Shown: piece by piece, positions 9,345 through 22,394 of the stretch
Layout of the letters: every line of letters begins with the position of its first letter
Numbering within the stretch: the stretch's first letter is position 1
Assembly: GCF_964204645.1 (NCBI RefSeq)
Contig: NC_134028.1
Location: 17,520,153-17,584,152, forward strand
Reading direction: 5' to 3'
Source: Tubulanus polymorphus
Lineage: Eukaryota; Nemertea; Palaeonemertea; Tubulaniformes; Tubulanidae
Length of the DNA: 64,000 bases
Program-made: the position numbers and the translations under genes
The notes under the pieces: generated by a model
The model's database searches: none
What the model saw: only the letters and a program-made list of their open reading frames with translations
Told to the model about the DNA's origin: nothing

Positions 9345-12300
9345 ATGGAAGCAAATAAGAAGTACTACTGTTCAACATGTAAAATCAATATAGATAAATC
9401 CCAAAAAGCAAGACATAATAAACCTAGAACACATTAAGAAAATAAATTCAAGTTAGAATATAAAGAAGATATATTAGAAACTAAATTAGATGAATTAAAG
9501 AATGAAAAAGAAACATACAAATGTGATACATGTAATCAATCATTCAGTGATAAAAGATATTATAAAGAACATTTAAAATCTAAAAGTCATATTAGAAATA
9601 TGAATAATGATATTTTAGGTGAAGATTATTTTGATAATGACAATGATAAGAAACCGAAGACAATTAAAAAGAATAAAAAAATTAATTAAACAATAAAAGA
9701 CCATACATGGAAAATGTAAGAAATTATATTAATTCATTAGATAATAAAGAAGAAATAGAGATAACTGAAGCATTTAAAAGTGATATTGGTCCAGCTGCTA
9801 TTGAGTTTAAATTTCATAAAGGAAAAACATTAGAAGAAAATAAAAAACATTTAGAAAATATGAAAAATATTATAAAAATAATCACAGATGTTGAGTACCC
9901 TAAAATTAGGCTGTTCGAATATCACGGATACCGGATACCTAAATACCGGATACCGGATACTCGAGATTGCGGAGTATATAGCGCATCGGGTCTAACGGTC
10001 AGCGGTAAACGGCAGTTCGTGTGAGATCAAGTAGAAGAATAAAAGGCCTAGATTATTTTCATAATACATCGGTATATGCTTTTCAAGTACAGTAGCATAC
10101 AAACGTCACCGGTATAGACAATTCAATACAGATTCATTGCTTCCGAGTAATAACACGATTACATACGACAGACACGGTAACAAACAGTGGACAGAAAATA
10201 TTTTTTATCATTCTGCCAATTTGAACGGATTACCGAATAGACCGTTACCGTTTTGGGCAGAGCTACTGTACAATACAAAATATCTTTATCATTCAGTTTC
10301 ACCGAGAAGGCCAAGTTATTGACGATCTATATTTTCATGATCTTTAGAATCAAATTTAACATCAGGGTAAATAGTCACTTAGAGAAATGGTAGGTACCGG
10401 TATTCGACGAACTGATTTTTGAAGGTTATACCAAAACAATTGGCGTCCAGGGGTGTTTATTTTCGACGATCGCCATGGACTAAATTTAATTTTTAGGGAC
10501 ATCGTGATTGAGAATGAAATGTAGACATATCGTCCAATAAATAGAATATACCGAATATTCTACTCCATAAGAAAACGAATTTTAATTCTTTGTTTGTAAA
10601 TACTTGTATTTCATTGGTGTTCAGCTCAACTATTCCATCGTAAATCAACAAATACAAAATGTAGAGATCTTTAAAACAAACTTTATTTGAAGAAACGTTA
10701 GAACAGCCAGACTCGCTTATGGCTTTTTTTTCTAACTTGAGATATAGGGCCTAGCAGTACTCAGCCCTATTAACGAAAGGATTTTACAGAAAAACCAAAA
10801 AGGGCCACCAATACATATCCATCACCAGTGAAGTAAGATAATAAAAAATAAATATAACGTTTAACTTCACCTAACCAAGGAACAACAGTATTCAGAAAGA
10901 AATATGTATAATATTGAGATCGATGATGACACTAAAAACGTTAAAGCAGGCTGTAATCAGGCTGACAAATAAGTTGGTTAGCCTCTGTAACAATTTGAAA
11001 AATTAACTGTATGTCGCGGCAGTACTACTTACAACAGCACGGAAACGACTCCTTAGACCCATCCGGTATTCAGGTGTCCGGTATCCGGTATCCGTGATAT
11101 TCGAACAGCCCTAAAATTAGCATATCTTCTAAAGTAAATTTATAAAATCTGAAGATAAACCAATATATAATATGAATTCTCATTCACAACATATTATTTC
11201 AAAACAACATATAGATGATAAATTAGATAAATGTTATAATGAAGTGAAAACTAAAATAGAAGAGAAATATTTTGAAGGATCAGGTTTAATATTCGATGAA
11301 ATAATATTTATGACTTTACATGTTTATAACACAAAATATAATAAGTTAACTAAATCAAAACCAATTGATGAAAATAATTTATCATATTATAAAGATGATG
11401 ATATAAATGGATCAAGTTATATCAAATTACCATTTAAAACAAATGCTGTTATAAATGTACAAAATGAAGATAATAAATGTTTTCTATGGACAATAATTAG
11501 TTGCTTACATCCAGTTGAGGATTACAATAAACATACTTATAGATTAACAAATTATAAACAAATTGAAAATAATTATAAGATAGACAATTATCCAGTTAGA
11601 ATTAAAAATATCCCAAAAATAGAAAGAAATAATAATTAAAGAATAAATGTATTGAATTTAATCAAATTGCCAAAAACAAAAGGTAATAAAATTGAGCATT
11701 ATACATTAGAACCTTTGTATTTATCAAAATATTATGATTCAAATGGTGTTATAGATATATTATATTATGAAAATGATTATATGTGGATAAAACAAATCGA
11801 TTTATTTTTTTAGAACAGAAAATAACCACAATAAAATATATCTATGTAGAAAATGTTTACATAGATTCAGTAATGAAAGTAAATTATTAAATCACAAACA
11901 ATTATGTGATAGTCATGATTATTGTAAAATAGTTTTACCAAATGAAAAGGATAAAATATTAGAATTCAAAAAATATGATTACAAGAATAAAGTACCATTT
12001 GTAATATATGGAGATTTTGAATCACTAAATAAGGAACTAACTGATCAAGATAGAAAAGAAATATATTATAAAAGAAAGAAACTAAACTATGAAAATGATT
12101 TTTCAGAAGAACCACCAATAACAAATACTATTAAAAAGATTCATCAATCAGCAGCAGCTTTTGGATTATATATTAAATCTGATTACCCAGAACTAATTAA
12201 AAGTGAATATTATAATAACAGAAATGAAAATGTTATCAATCATTTTTGTGACTTATTAATCGAGTATGAAATAAAATTTTATGAAAAGTTAAATGAAAAT

Positions 12301-14611
12301 AAAGAAATAATTATGACAGAAGAAGATAAAGAAGAATTTGAGTTTGCCGATAAATTTTATTATTGTGAAAAGATATTTAATTATAAAGATAAAAAAGTAA
12401 GAGACCATGATCATTCGAATGGAAAGTTTAGAGGCGCAGCGCATGAGAATTGTAACTTACAAGCTAAGAAAATTAACATTGTTCCAGTAATATTTCATAA
12501 TTTATCAGGGTATGATGCTCATTTATTCATCAAACAGTTATGCCATAAAATAGAAGAAATCAATAATGAAATAGAAAGATTAAATTCAAATAGATCAAAA
12601 GATAAAATACCAACATATAAATTTAAAATGTTAGCAAAACATCTGAGGATTATATGTCATTCCAATTCTGGTGTCTAAGATTTATAGATTCAAATAGATT
12701 TTTAGGTAGTTCATTAGATAATTTATCAAAATCATTAGTTTATGATGAATTAAGAATATTAAAGCAACACTATCCAAATAATGATGATTTTCAATTAATG
12801 AGATATAAAGGCGCAATTCCATATAGTTTTTATAAATCACATAATGATTTCAATATAACTGAATTATTAAAAGAACACTTTTATGATGAATTAAAAAATG
12901 AATATGTTAAAATGAAGTCTATAATAGAACATTGAATATTTGGAATCATTTTGGAATGAAAAATCATGGACAATTAGTAGATTTATATTTAAAATCAGAT
13001 GTATTATTATTAACTGATATATTCGAATGGTTTAGAGATGTAAACCTAGAATATTTTAATATTGATCCTTGCCATTGTTATTCTAGCCCAGGTTTAACTT
13101 GGGATTGTGGTTTACAGATATATAAATTTACAGATATAAAATGGATTTGTTAACAAATATAGATCAATTACTATTATTTGAAAAATCTATAAGAGGAGGA
13201 GTTTCAGGTGTATTAGGTGATAGATATTTCAATGTAAATGATAACCCCGGATATAAGTTATTGTATATAGATGCAAATAATTTATATGGTTGGGCAATGA
13301 TGGAACCACAACCTTATGGAGTATTTGAATTAACTGAAGTTTTACAGAATGAAAATAATGATAAATTTGATTGGAAGAAAAGAATTCTAGATATTGCAGA
13401 TGATTCAGATACTGGTTACTTCTTTGTTGTAGATTTAGAATATCCTGAAGATAAAAAATTTAAATCTAGAAATCTAGCTTACTGTCCCGAACATAAAACT
13501 GTAACACATGAAGAATTATCAAATTATCAAAAAAGAATTAAACCCGAAAATCATATTCATACAGAAAAGTTAATGGTAACTCAAGAAGATAAATATAATT
13601 ATGTAGTACATTACAGAATGTTAAAGTTTTATCTAAAACAAGGAATGATTCTAAAAAAAAGTACATAGATATATTTCATTCAGTCAATCTAAGTGGTTAG
13701 AAAAATATATAGATTTTAACACCAAACAGAGAACTGAAGCTAAAACTGATTTCGAAAAAGATTTCTTCAAGTTAATGAATAATGCATTCTATTGTAAGAC
13801 TTGTGAAAATATTAGAAATAGAAATGATATTGAGTTAGTTAGTAATGGTAAAAGAATTAGACATTTACAATCATATCCTAAGTTCATTGGTAACAGAATA
13901 TTTGATGAAAATTTAGCTGCAGTTAAAATGAGAAGAACATCAATGAAATTTAATAAACCAATCTATTTTGGCGCTTCAGTTTTAGAATTATCAAAATTAC
14001 TAATGTATGAATTCTATTATAATGTATTACAACCACTTTTTGGAGAAAAGCATATAGAAATATTATATTTTGATACTGACAGTTACATATCAAAGATAAA
14101 AACTGATAACATAACTGATGATTTAAAAACATTAAAACATCATTTTGATTTCAGTAACTATCCTAAAAATCATGAATTGTTTAGCAATGATAATAAAAAA
14201 GTTCCCGGTAAATTCAAAGATGAATTAGGCGGTGAAGAAATGATTGAATTCATCGGTATTAGATCTAAAATGTATTCATATAAAACTAAAGAACATGAAG
14301 CTAAAAAGTTAAAAGGAATAACCAAAAGTGTAGTAGAAAAGAATATTCATTTCAAAGATTACATCAATTGTATATTCAATGAAGAAGTTAGAAAACATAA
14401 AATGAGATGTTTAAGATCTGAAGATCATGAAATGTTTATTGAAGAAATTGAAAAGTTAAGTCTAAACCCATTTGATGATAAAAGATATATTTTAGATGAT
14501 GGAATTCATACAGTTGCTTATGGTTGTAATTTAGATGAATACTTAAAATTTAAAAGAGAAGAAACAAAAGAGAACGAGATAATGAATTCTAACGTGTTAA
14601 TCAAATTTTAA
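9345..14611 (+). pseudogene. Protein-primed type B DNA polymerase, broken, copy Y
   Basis: Landmarks in order are two C2H2 fingers (Y-Y-C-S-T-C; Y-K-C-D-T-C-N-Q-S-F), the C-F-L-W-T-I-I-S-C-L-H segment, exonuclease motif I IYGDFESL, Exo II H-N-L-S-G-Y-D, Exo III LKSDVLLLTDIF, motif A YIDANNLYGWAM, motif B MNNAFYCKTCEN and motif C LYFDTDSYIS. Motif B has Cys where copy 2 has Gly (FYGKTC). Multiple frameshifts and stops, plus a 1.2-kb insertion at 9909-11110, inactivate it. The last piece (13775-14611) is open for 278 codons. The family replicates linear Polinton DNA. Confidence 0.9.
9909..11110. mobile_element. Non-autonomous TIR transposon, 9-bp target duplication
   Basis: Left end GGCTGTTCGAATATCACGG and right end CCGTGATATTCGAACAGCC are perfect inverted copies, and further GGATACCGGATAC repeats extend the symmetry. 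The 9-bp CTAAAATTA flanks both sides (9900-9908 and 11111-11119). A 9-bp duplication is usual for Mutator-like elements, so I call it MULE-like by inference only. No transposase frame is present in its 1202 bp. It splits the polymerase pseudogene of copy Y. Confidence 0.85.
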
Positions 14612-14629
14612 TAAAAATATGTATTATAA

Positions 14630-14983
14630 ATGGAGAGTAAACAAACACACAGTGAGAACAACAAATTATTTCTAGATAGAATAAAAGATACTACAAATGT
14701 AAAATCTGTAGATTATAAATTCAAAAAGTTAACAGAATTAACAATCCATAAGAAATATCTAATTACAGATATTGTTACAGTTACTAATAACTATGGAGAT
14801 AAATTAGTTATACACTTAGAATATGAAGGATTAAAAGGTAATACATATAAATTCAGAACATATTTACCGGATAGATTTCATAGATTATCAAGTGAAGATC
14901 TAGAAGAATTATGTTCTGGTGATTTCTATTTCGTATACAAAGGTAAGAATGAAAAAGGGCATCATGAAATAGATTTCGAATAA
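14630..14983 (+). CDS. Small conserved Polinton protein, intact, copy Y
   Basis: This is a 117-residue frame with a short polar N-terminus, then [10 protein letters not shown], a beta-rich middle with L-V-I-H-L-E-Y-E-G, and a C-terminal FRTYLPDRFHRLSSED and GKNEKGHHEIDFE. It starts 18 bp after the polymerase stop, and TATAAATG precedes the start. Relatives are interrupted by an insertion at 52470-53954, truncated at 38219-38296 and 5150-5288, and a scrap lies at 26290-26345. No known enzyme motif is seen. Its constant place beside the polymerase suggests a replication-linked role, which is inference. Confidence 0.7.
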   Translation: MESKQTHSENNKLFLDRIKDTTNVKSVDYKFKKLTELTIHKKYLITDIVTVTNNYGDKLVIHLEYEGLKGNTYKFRTYLPDRFHRLSSEDLEELCSGDFYFVYKGKNEKGHHEIDFE

Positions 14984-14997
14984 AATGTGTAAAATAA

Positions 14998-15492
14998 ATG
15001 GTAGAATTAAAAGAATACAGAATATTTGTTGATTCTAGAAGACTTACAGATTATAAATCACATAATTTACTAGTACAATTAGATAGAGAATTTAAGAATT
15101 GTGTAAATTTAAAATTAGTTAATATAAGTTTATGTAATTCTTTTTACAATATATCGAATAAAACTATTGAACATAGAGCTTTTTTAATTTTTAATAAAAA
15201 TAAAAATGAATGGGCCTATATATATTTAAAACCGGGGTTATATAATTTAGATACATTGGCACAAGAAATTAATAGAAAAGCCTGGCACAAGTCAGGTAAT
15301 AATTCCGGGTTTAATAATAGATTTTTTTAAAAGTGTGAGTACTGACAAAATAAAGATAAGGTTGTCTAATAGTGAAAAACATGCATTTATGGTAAAAAAA
15401 CCTATAGCTAAACTGTTAGGAATTCTTCCAGATAAATCTTTTACAAATATTGATGCTACACCAAACTTAATACCTTTTATATCTAATAAAGA
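14998..15492 (+). pseudogene. Penton-like minor capsid protein remnant, copy Y
   Basis: The frame starts V-E-L-K-E-Y-R-I-F-V-D-S and carries L-K-L-V-N-I-S-L-C-N-S-F-Y-N-I and L-D-T-L-A-Q-E-I-N. A frameshift in the T-run near 15325 ends the open frame after 110 codons. Homology goes on to about 15480 and then stops at a deletion that joins it to the next gene. The full-length relative is at 51686-52439. The penton call rests on general pattern and position and is tentative. Confidence 0.6.
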
Positions 15493-15501
15493 AAATAATA
15501 A

Positions 15502-15720
15502 ATGATTAATAAAGAAAATTATAATATAGAAAAAGTAATTGATTTAATTAAATCACCTTTAGAATATTATGAATTAAATGAAGATGGAATTATTGATGAT
15601 ATCAAAAACATATTAACCAAAATATATGATAATCATAAAAGTAGTAATGAAATAAATGTTGAATTAATCATAAATAAGTTAACTAAATATTTTGATGATA
15701 GTAATTTTTTTGATAAATAA
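15502..15720 (+). CDS. Small acidic Polinton protein, N-terminally truncated
   Basis: This 72-residue frame equals the last two thirds of the 111-residue protein at 37091-37426. The first about 39 codons were lost in the deletion that also removed the end of the penton-like gene. It is rich in Asn, Ile and Asp, ends FDDSNFFDK, and abuts the next start codon without a gap. Function unknown. Confidence 0.55.
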   Translation: MINKENYNIEKVIDLIKSPLEYYELNEDGIIDDIKNILTKIYDNHKSSNEINVELIINKLTKYFDDSNFFDK

Positions 15721-15942
15721 ATGAGTGATAATAAGTGGATAATAACTGGATTATATAATGGCGCATTACTATCAGTTGGAACTGTTGGTTATTCAATGGT
15801 ATTAAAAAAGGTATTCAAAATGGGAAGTGTTAATGTTGATAGATTTGATATAAATGATATTTTAAAATTAACATTAGCAGTTACTTTATCTAATTTGACT
15901 ATTGATTATTTAGAAAAACAAAAATATATTCCTCCCATATAA
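15721..15942 (+). CDS. Small two-segment membrane protein, copy Y
   Basis: This 73-residue frame (MSDNKWIITGLYNGALL at its start) has one hydrophobic segment near residues 6-26 and another near 45-62, and ends KYIPPI. Nearly identical frames lie at 36869-37090 and 51099-51320, so it is the best conserved short gene in the window and likely under selection. The motif TAAATAAATG sits at the start. A virion membrane or holin-like role is possible but unproven. Confidence 0.75.
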   Translation: MSDNKWIITGLYNGALLSVGTVGYSMVLKKVFKMGSVNVDRFDINDILKLTLAVTLSNLTIDYLEKQKYIPPI

Positions 15943-15966
15943 ATGCGTAATTATTTTACTAAATAA

Positions 15967-15989
15967 ATGGCTTCTGCAATTATAACTAT
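15967..15989 (+). pseudogene. First codons of the 140-residue Polinton protein, cut by BEL/Pao
   Basis: ATGGCTTCTGCAATTATAAC equals the start of the gene at 51074 (M-A-S-A-V-I-T-I). Homology ends at about 15989, where the sequence changes to TGTCGCGAATAT, the probable first bases of a BEL/Pao LTR. Confidence 0.7.
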
Positions 15990-18900
15990 TGTCGCGAATA
16001 TATCATTCGGCGTTTATGGTTGTATTTATGTTGTAGTTTTCATTCATGGTTGTTGTATCATATCAATCCATATAATTCATGTGATAATCCCTTTTCAGTA
16101 CTGTACAGGTTGTTTACTAGATTCTATCCAATAGTTGTACAGATTTGACACAATGTGATCTCAATATCATTTATATGAACGTATGGGCAGAATAAATCAG
16201 TGCTGTTATAGATCTTTCAACGATAAGGAAGTCTCGTCGTTCGTAGTCGTTTCTCTCGGACCTAGGGAATTCTTTGGAGTCCTCGATAGTATGGACATTT
16301 TGGTCCCTCGAGCAGCGGGATTTGTTTTCGGTTGCAAACAAAGTATTATTGGTTGTTTTGCGGTGATTTCGACGACGATAATTCGACGAGAAACTTCAAC
16401 TCGACGGTGAAAACTCGAAACTCCAACAAACCGGTTGGGTGATATCTACTTGCGGTGCAGCATTAATCACGACGTCTGGAGTCCTGAAGTCAACTAAATC
16501 ATGGCCACCGAGGAGAAAGAGATGAGACGGATTCAGCGCGGACAGTTCACAAAACTAAGAATCCAGTGCGAGAACCACATCAAAGATAACCAGGCTGTTC
16601 AGGGTACGTGTGTTTTAGCTACTCTTAAAAAGAAATTATCTCAATTGGAGCAACTTGACCTTGAAATATATGCAAAGTGTGGTCTCGCGGGTTCAGCCTA
16701 CGAGAATTTAATCGTCCAGTCAGATGACATTATAAATAGTCATCATATGAAACTTACGGAGATGGAGCTCGCATTAAATGAACTATCAATTCAATCTCGA
16801 TTCGTTCCTTCCGAAACCGCTTCAGCATCATTTACTTCTACTAGCAGTTTATCGTTACCGAAACTTCAAATACCAAAATTTGATGGCGATATATTGCATT
16901 GGCAATCCTTTTGGGATTTGTTTATTTCGGCTGTGGACAAACAAACAAAACTAAGTGAAATCGAAAAATTTAATCACCTTAAATGTTTGTTGATTAAAGA
17001 TGCGTCGACAGTTATTGAAGGTCTTTCGTTGACATCAGAGAATTATAATTCCGCTAAGTCGATGCTTGTAGCTAGATTCGGTCGACCACATAGGATCAGT
17101 GAGGCCTACTTAGATGCGTTGATTAACCTCGAAGCGCCGTATTACGATTTACGTTCGGTTCGCACGTTTTATGAGACGATTGAGCAGAAGATACGGAGCC
17201 TTGAAGCTCTGGGTATCGAAACTAATTCTTACGGAACATTGTTAGTGCAAATAATTCGAAATAAACTTCCGAAAGAAATAATTTACAACATCAGCCGGGA
17301 TCACGGTAATGGTAAATGGAATCTCTTTGAGTTAAGAGCTGCTTTATTACGTGAAGTAGAAATCCTCGAAACCTGCCAAGATTCATCAGATTTGAATTCA
17401 AATTTCACTACTACTCTACAGGTACAAGCGAGGAAGTTAGAGTGTCTTTTCTGCAAAGGGGAACATCGGAACAACGACTGCACTGTCGTCAAACAGCCTG
17501 ATGCTAGATTAGGAGTTGTGTTTAAATCACGTTTGTGTTTTAACTGCCTGGGGAAGCACCGTTCTAATTGTTGTAGGTCTAGTTTTCGTTGTAGAATTTG
17601 CCAATGTCGACACCATACTAGTTTATGTGGTGCGTCCATGTTTCAGTACCGTCAGAGTCAGAATCAAAATAACACTGACAGAAGTAAAACAACTGTTTCT
17701 AACGATGCTTCTTCCAAGAGTGACAATGTCAACGATAATCCTTCCGCAATGCCTGTCAACGATTTTCCTGCGTTGAATTCCAAGGCTAATAAACCAAAAT
17801 TCAAACAACGCTCTCTTATGACAAACAGCGGCGGTGGGGCTAAAGTTCTGTTAAAAACAGCGGTAGCGCGGGTGTGCTCGTCGTACAATGGATCGATCCG
17901 CTCAAATTTATTGTTTGACGATGGCTCGCAACGATCTTTTATTACAAAAGAATTGGTTGAGAAATTATGTTTGAAGCCTCATAAGCAGGAATATTTAGAT
18001 TTGTCGGGTTTCGGTGCTGCCACTGGGTTTAACAAGACAGTAGATATAGTTAGGGTTGACGTGATATGCAACGATAACACTCAGGTCCAGATAGAAGCAG
18101 TCGTGGTAGCCTTTATTACGAGACCTATGTCTGTTCATGGAATTGATCAAATTGATGAGTTTAAATCTTTAGAGCTAGCTCATTCTCGTGAATTCTATTC
18201 AAATGCATTCAGCATTTCTATTTTGATAGGCGTTGATTTTTATTACCAGTTTGTACTAGGGAACGACTTCGTGGTTTCGTCAATTGGTCCTATAGCTGTG
18301 CCTACAAAGTTGGGTTACCTAGTTTCCGGTCCACAAGCGGCTTACTGTTTGCAGGTGAACGCAGATTCAGTGGATGAAATTGGGCAAAACTCTATTAAGA
18401 AATTCTGGGATCTAGATTTAATTGGGATTAGACCACCAGAAACTGATCCGTATTTGGACTGGTATTGTGATAATTGTATCTCTTTTGATAACGGTATATA
18501 TAATGCGCGATTACCATGGAAGTCTGAACACGGGCCTTTGCCTACCAATTACAATGTCGCTAAAGCGCGCACTAGGTCCACAGCCAGGAAGTTATCTAAA
18601 ACGCCAGGATTGTTAAAACAATACAATGATATCATAACCGAACAGTTATCACGCGATTTCATCGAGTTAGTTGATGATCCTGGAGTTTTAGTGTCTTCTG
18701 GTTGCGTTTCTAGGGAACATTACATTCCTCACCACGGCATTTTCAAACAATCTGCTACAACACCCTTGCGGATTGTGTTTGATTGTAGTTGCAGAGCGTC
18801 AAGGAATTCAAATTCTTTGAACGATTGTTTAGAGGCAGGAACACCTCTATTAAATGATATAACCAGTATACTATTGCGATTCCGACTATTCAAGTATGGT

Positions 18901-20519
18901 ATCATTACTGATATTGAGAAGGCATTTCTCCACGTCGGGCTTCATGTAGATGATAGGGATGTTACACGTTTTTTCTGGCTCCGCGACCCATTAGATCCTG
19001 AGGGTGAATTCAATATTTATAGGTTTAAGTGGGTACTTTTTGGAGCAACTTGTAGTCCGTTCATGCTTAACAGCACCCTATTCTATCATCTACGATGTAA
19101 TGATACTCCTCTCTCACAGCAGCTTCTACGCGATCTTTATGTAGATAATATCGTCACTAGCGTCGACAGCATTTCTGGTTGTGTTGATTTGTATTCAGCT
19201 TCTCGCACTCTTTTTGCAGGGGTGGGAACTTTAATCTACGCTGTTGGTCGTCGACTTGCTCAGATCTGCGTGAAGCTGCTGGGAGGGAGGCTGTTTTGGA
19301 ACGGTCAAACAGTGTCAAAGTTTTGGGTATAAAGTGGGATGTCAACCATGACAGTCTTACACTGCTTTATGACAACCTTTCCAGTGTAGTACCTATTACT
19401 AAACGTTTGATTCTCAGTAATATTTCCAGTGTCTATGATCCGTTCGGTTTTCTTACACCAATTACAGTTCAATCGAAAATTCTAATGCAAGACATTTGGA
19501 AACTTTCTGTGGATTGGGACGATAGTCTGTCCAGCGAACTTTGTAGTAGATGGAGTTCTGTAGTAAAAGATATGCGAGAAGCGTCTACATTTGAATTTCC
19601 GCGTCAAGTAATTGATTCTGCCATGTTTGTTTCCGGCCAACCAGAACTTCACGTATTTTGTGACAGTAGTTCACGGGCTTTCGGGGCAGTAACATATATC
19701 CGTTGCGTTGATCAATCCGCCTTTTTGATGTCCAAATCTCGTGTGGCACCTATTAAGAAATTATCAATTCCTCAATTAGAATTGTGCGCTGCAGTGATAG
19801 GAGCACGTCTTGTATCTCACGTTGCAAAGTCACTTGAACCTGCGTTATGTCGGCCATTGAATATTTTCGCCTGGTCCGATAGTCAGATTGTTTTAGGGTG
19901 GTTAGTAGGACGGTCGGGTAAAAAGGTATCCCAATTCGTAGAAAATCGAAGGTCAGAAATAAATCGTTTAATTGATATTGGTTGTTGGGGTTTTTGTCCA
20001 TCTGAAGAAAACCCTGCAGATCTTATTACACGTGGTGTGACTTGTGAAACACTTAATCAATGTAGCACCTTCTGGTTTAAGGGACCGTCATGGCTGGTCG
20101 ATGAAAACAATCGTCCTGTAGTAAGTAAGTGTGACGGAAATATCATGCACGTAAACACCAACCATGTCGAATCTAATGCTGTATCCTTTGATGTTTCAGA
20201 AGTTATTTCTGACTATGATGTTGGGAAGGTAGTAGATATAGAGACATACTCTTCCCTCACAGGACTTCTGCGGGTTACAGCATACGTATTACGGTTTGTA
20301 CATAACCTCAAAACAAAATCGAGTTCACGGCATTTTGATGAATTATCATCATGCGAGATAGACCGCGCAAAGATCCTGTGGGTTAAGAGCTGTCAGAATT
20401 TATATTGTAAAGATATAATTCGGGTGTTATCTGGTACGTCTAAGAAACAATTTTCGGTAGTGAATCAACTACAATTATATTTGGACAAGGATGGAATAAT
20501 CAGGTGGCACAGTGGGTAA
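15990..20519 (+). mobile_element. BEL/Pao LTR retrotransposon, 3' truncated
   Basis: A TG-starting non-coding leader (15990-16500, probable 5' LTR plus leader) precedes a gag-pol with the BEL/Pao domain order. The integrase, 3' LTR and target duplication are missing, since homology ends near 20519. The insertion interrupts Polinton copy Y. Confidence 0.85.
16501..20519 (+). pseudogene. pol: BEL/Pao gag-pol (DUF1759, zinc knuckles, protease, RT, A17, RNase H)
   Basis: The frame 16501-19332 (943 codons) holds a gag-like DUF1759 segment (QIPKFDGDILHWQSFWDLF), Cys-rich knuckles (CLFCKGEHRNNDC; CFNCLGKHRSNCC), a retropepsin site written FDDGSQRSFI with I-G-V-D-F-Y-Y later, and an RT with TDIEKAFLHV and LYVDNIVTS. 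The frame then shifts near 19296-19332 into 19296-20519, which carries the peptidase-A17 region (SSVYDPFGFLTPI) and an RNase H-like start HVFCDSSSRAFGA. Integrase is lacking. One frameshift and truncation make it inactive, but the long open frame suggests a fairly young insertion. Confidence 0.88.
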
Positions 20520-20848
20520 ATCACTGGACTACAAATTTTTTTTTCGTTTGGTTTCGAATCCCAATATTGCAAGTCTGAGCGTCAACATACTCACATACGG
20601 CTAACCTGTAGAAATCACCGTACAGTCACGTACAGGTAACAACAGCGTTTTAAGTACCGGGTATTAAGTGAGTACGACAAGCCTACCATGCCTATGTACT
20701 ACAAACACAACTTTTTCCTTCTCGTCGGCCCTACAGTGATGTTACTATAACTGGTGCAATTATAACATGGATAGGATTTGGCCAGGACTAGCCTGAAGTC
20801 TAATTCAGTCTATGTACTAATTCACTCGATAGGCCTATTTTTAAAACA

Positions 20849-21011
20849 GGGATCATTCATTTATTATGTACGCATAAAATTTGATTATTTCAACCCCCTC
20901 TCCCTCTGTACGCAAAATCTGCCATTTTTTCATGTACATTAAGCATTACAGTACGTAATTGCCCTAACCCCTCCCCCTCCCCTAATGCGTACGTAATAAA
21001 TGAATGATCCC
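20849..21011. mobile_element. 163-bp MITE
   Basis: The left end GGGATCATTCATTTATTATG and the right end, the inverse of GGGATCATTCATTTATTACG, extend over 27 bp with one mismatch. ACA flanks both sides (20846-20848 and 21012-21014), a possible 3-bp target duplication. It has no coding capacity. The superfamily is not assigned. Confidence 0.75.
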
Positions 21012-22394
21012 ACAATACAGTGAAGTATTCACACGCAGAAAGGCTAATTGATTTGAGCCATGTGATTAAATTTGGCCAGGCCTTCTCTGACCTGCTGACA
21101 TTAATAGTCAATGTGGTCACGGCTTGTATACCAGAAATCATTGTAGGCCTGTACATTTTGCTGTTCGTAGGTTTGGTATACCAATTTCTCCATTCTTGAC
21201 TGATCAGTGTACGGTACAGCTGTACGCATTATACAATTGTTCCAATGGGAATAGGGCCTATTGATTGGGCTTATTATTTCCTGCTTTAGAATACTGAAAT
21301 AAGCCCAACGTTCATTCAAATATCCAACATCGGTGAAAGTTTGATTACTGTATACATGTACTGTAGGTTTTCATGTTGTATGAATATTTTGCAGTTCAAA
21401 TGGGTATGATGCTGATTCCAATGTCGAATGCATGCAGTTAGATGGTTAAGGACAGTCAACACCAAGATATCTCTCTTCGACCGATGTTGCACCATAGAAG
21501 ATCTGATTCTTTCAACTCAAGGAAAGTGATTCAACACGATCGACATAACACTGGAATAGGTTTGCAGTAACTAACGGTTCATTTCATTTAGTCCTATGTA
21601 CTTTTTAGCCAATTTGGATTTGATTGTAATTGAAACTCTGGAACAAAAGACGAAAAAACACAAGTTATGCTTGATTCTAATGTTCAAATTTAATTCAAAT
21701 TCAAATTTATTTTATTACATCATATTTACAAAGCATATCATTGGTTCATACAGTAATAAAAATTAGGACAGAACAAATATTATTACAGAATTTCCAAAAA
21801 GGCAATGAATTTCTATAGCTAAATGAACATTATTTTTCTATTAACTCAGATCAAGAGTGACTTTCCCGTTTATTAGGAAACACACGCAACTAGTGGAATA
21901 GGTTTGATTTACACACATGTTGCAGGTATCAATTGTTTATCACTATAGAATTTGTAATCCATAAAAGCCAAAATCAACATCAGCCGGAAACCCAGACCAA
22001 ATCAATTCATAATTTATTGATTGAATCTACACTACTATATATGTATTTATTAAAATATTTCAATAAAAACATTAACTTCTTAAATCTATTCTAAATCATA
22101 ATACGTTCTTATCTGTGAATTCACTCAATCTATCAACTCAGCAGGTGCTTAAGATGAGTTCTTAATAGGACAGATCCATTTTTAAGCATGGTGATAATAC
22201 AGTATCATGATGTTTGAATGCCAAAATAAATGCCTGGTAAAATAAATTAATATTTGTTGATTGTACGTCCGCGTATGTTCGGTTTCAAAGCTGAATCATA
22301 TTTGACGTTAACACAGTGTTTGCACATTAGGTTCGAATCTGTCAATGCATTTTATTTTATGTATCGGTATTTCAATTTACTACAATTCCCATCA
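21012..22394. other. Unassigned stretch left of copy X
   Basis: No convincing gene or RNA is seen. Motifs of the type TAGGCCTA are scattered in it, as elsewhere in the non-Polinton DNA of the window. Short open frames here have no recognisable content. The left end of Polinton copy X lies somewhere near 22395-22440 and has no terminal repeat. Confidence 0.5.

Larger units (their letters stand above)
9222..15989 (+). mobile_element. Polinton/Maverick copy Y (truncated)
   Basis: This copy holds, in order on the plus strand, part of the terminal repeat, a broken type B DNA polymerase, an intact small protein, a broken penton-like gene, two small genes and the first codons of another gene. The order matches the minus-strand block of copies 1 and 2. 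The left terminus is cut within the terminal repeat, and the right side is cut by a BEL/Pao element at about 15990. Confidence 0.85.

Noticed and set aside
10137-10322. 61-codon frame inside the 1.2-kb insertion
   Set aside because: It is short, lacks recognisable motifs, and is in a non-autonomous element.
20520-22394. BEL/Pao integrase or 3' LTR
   Set aside because: No integrase motif and no repeat of the 15990-16500 leader was found; the element appears truncated.
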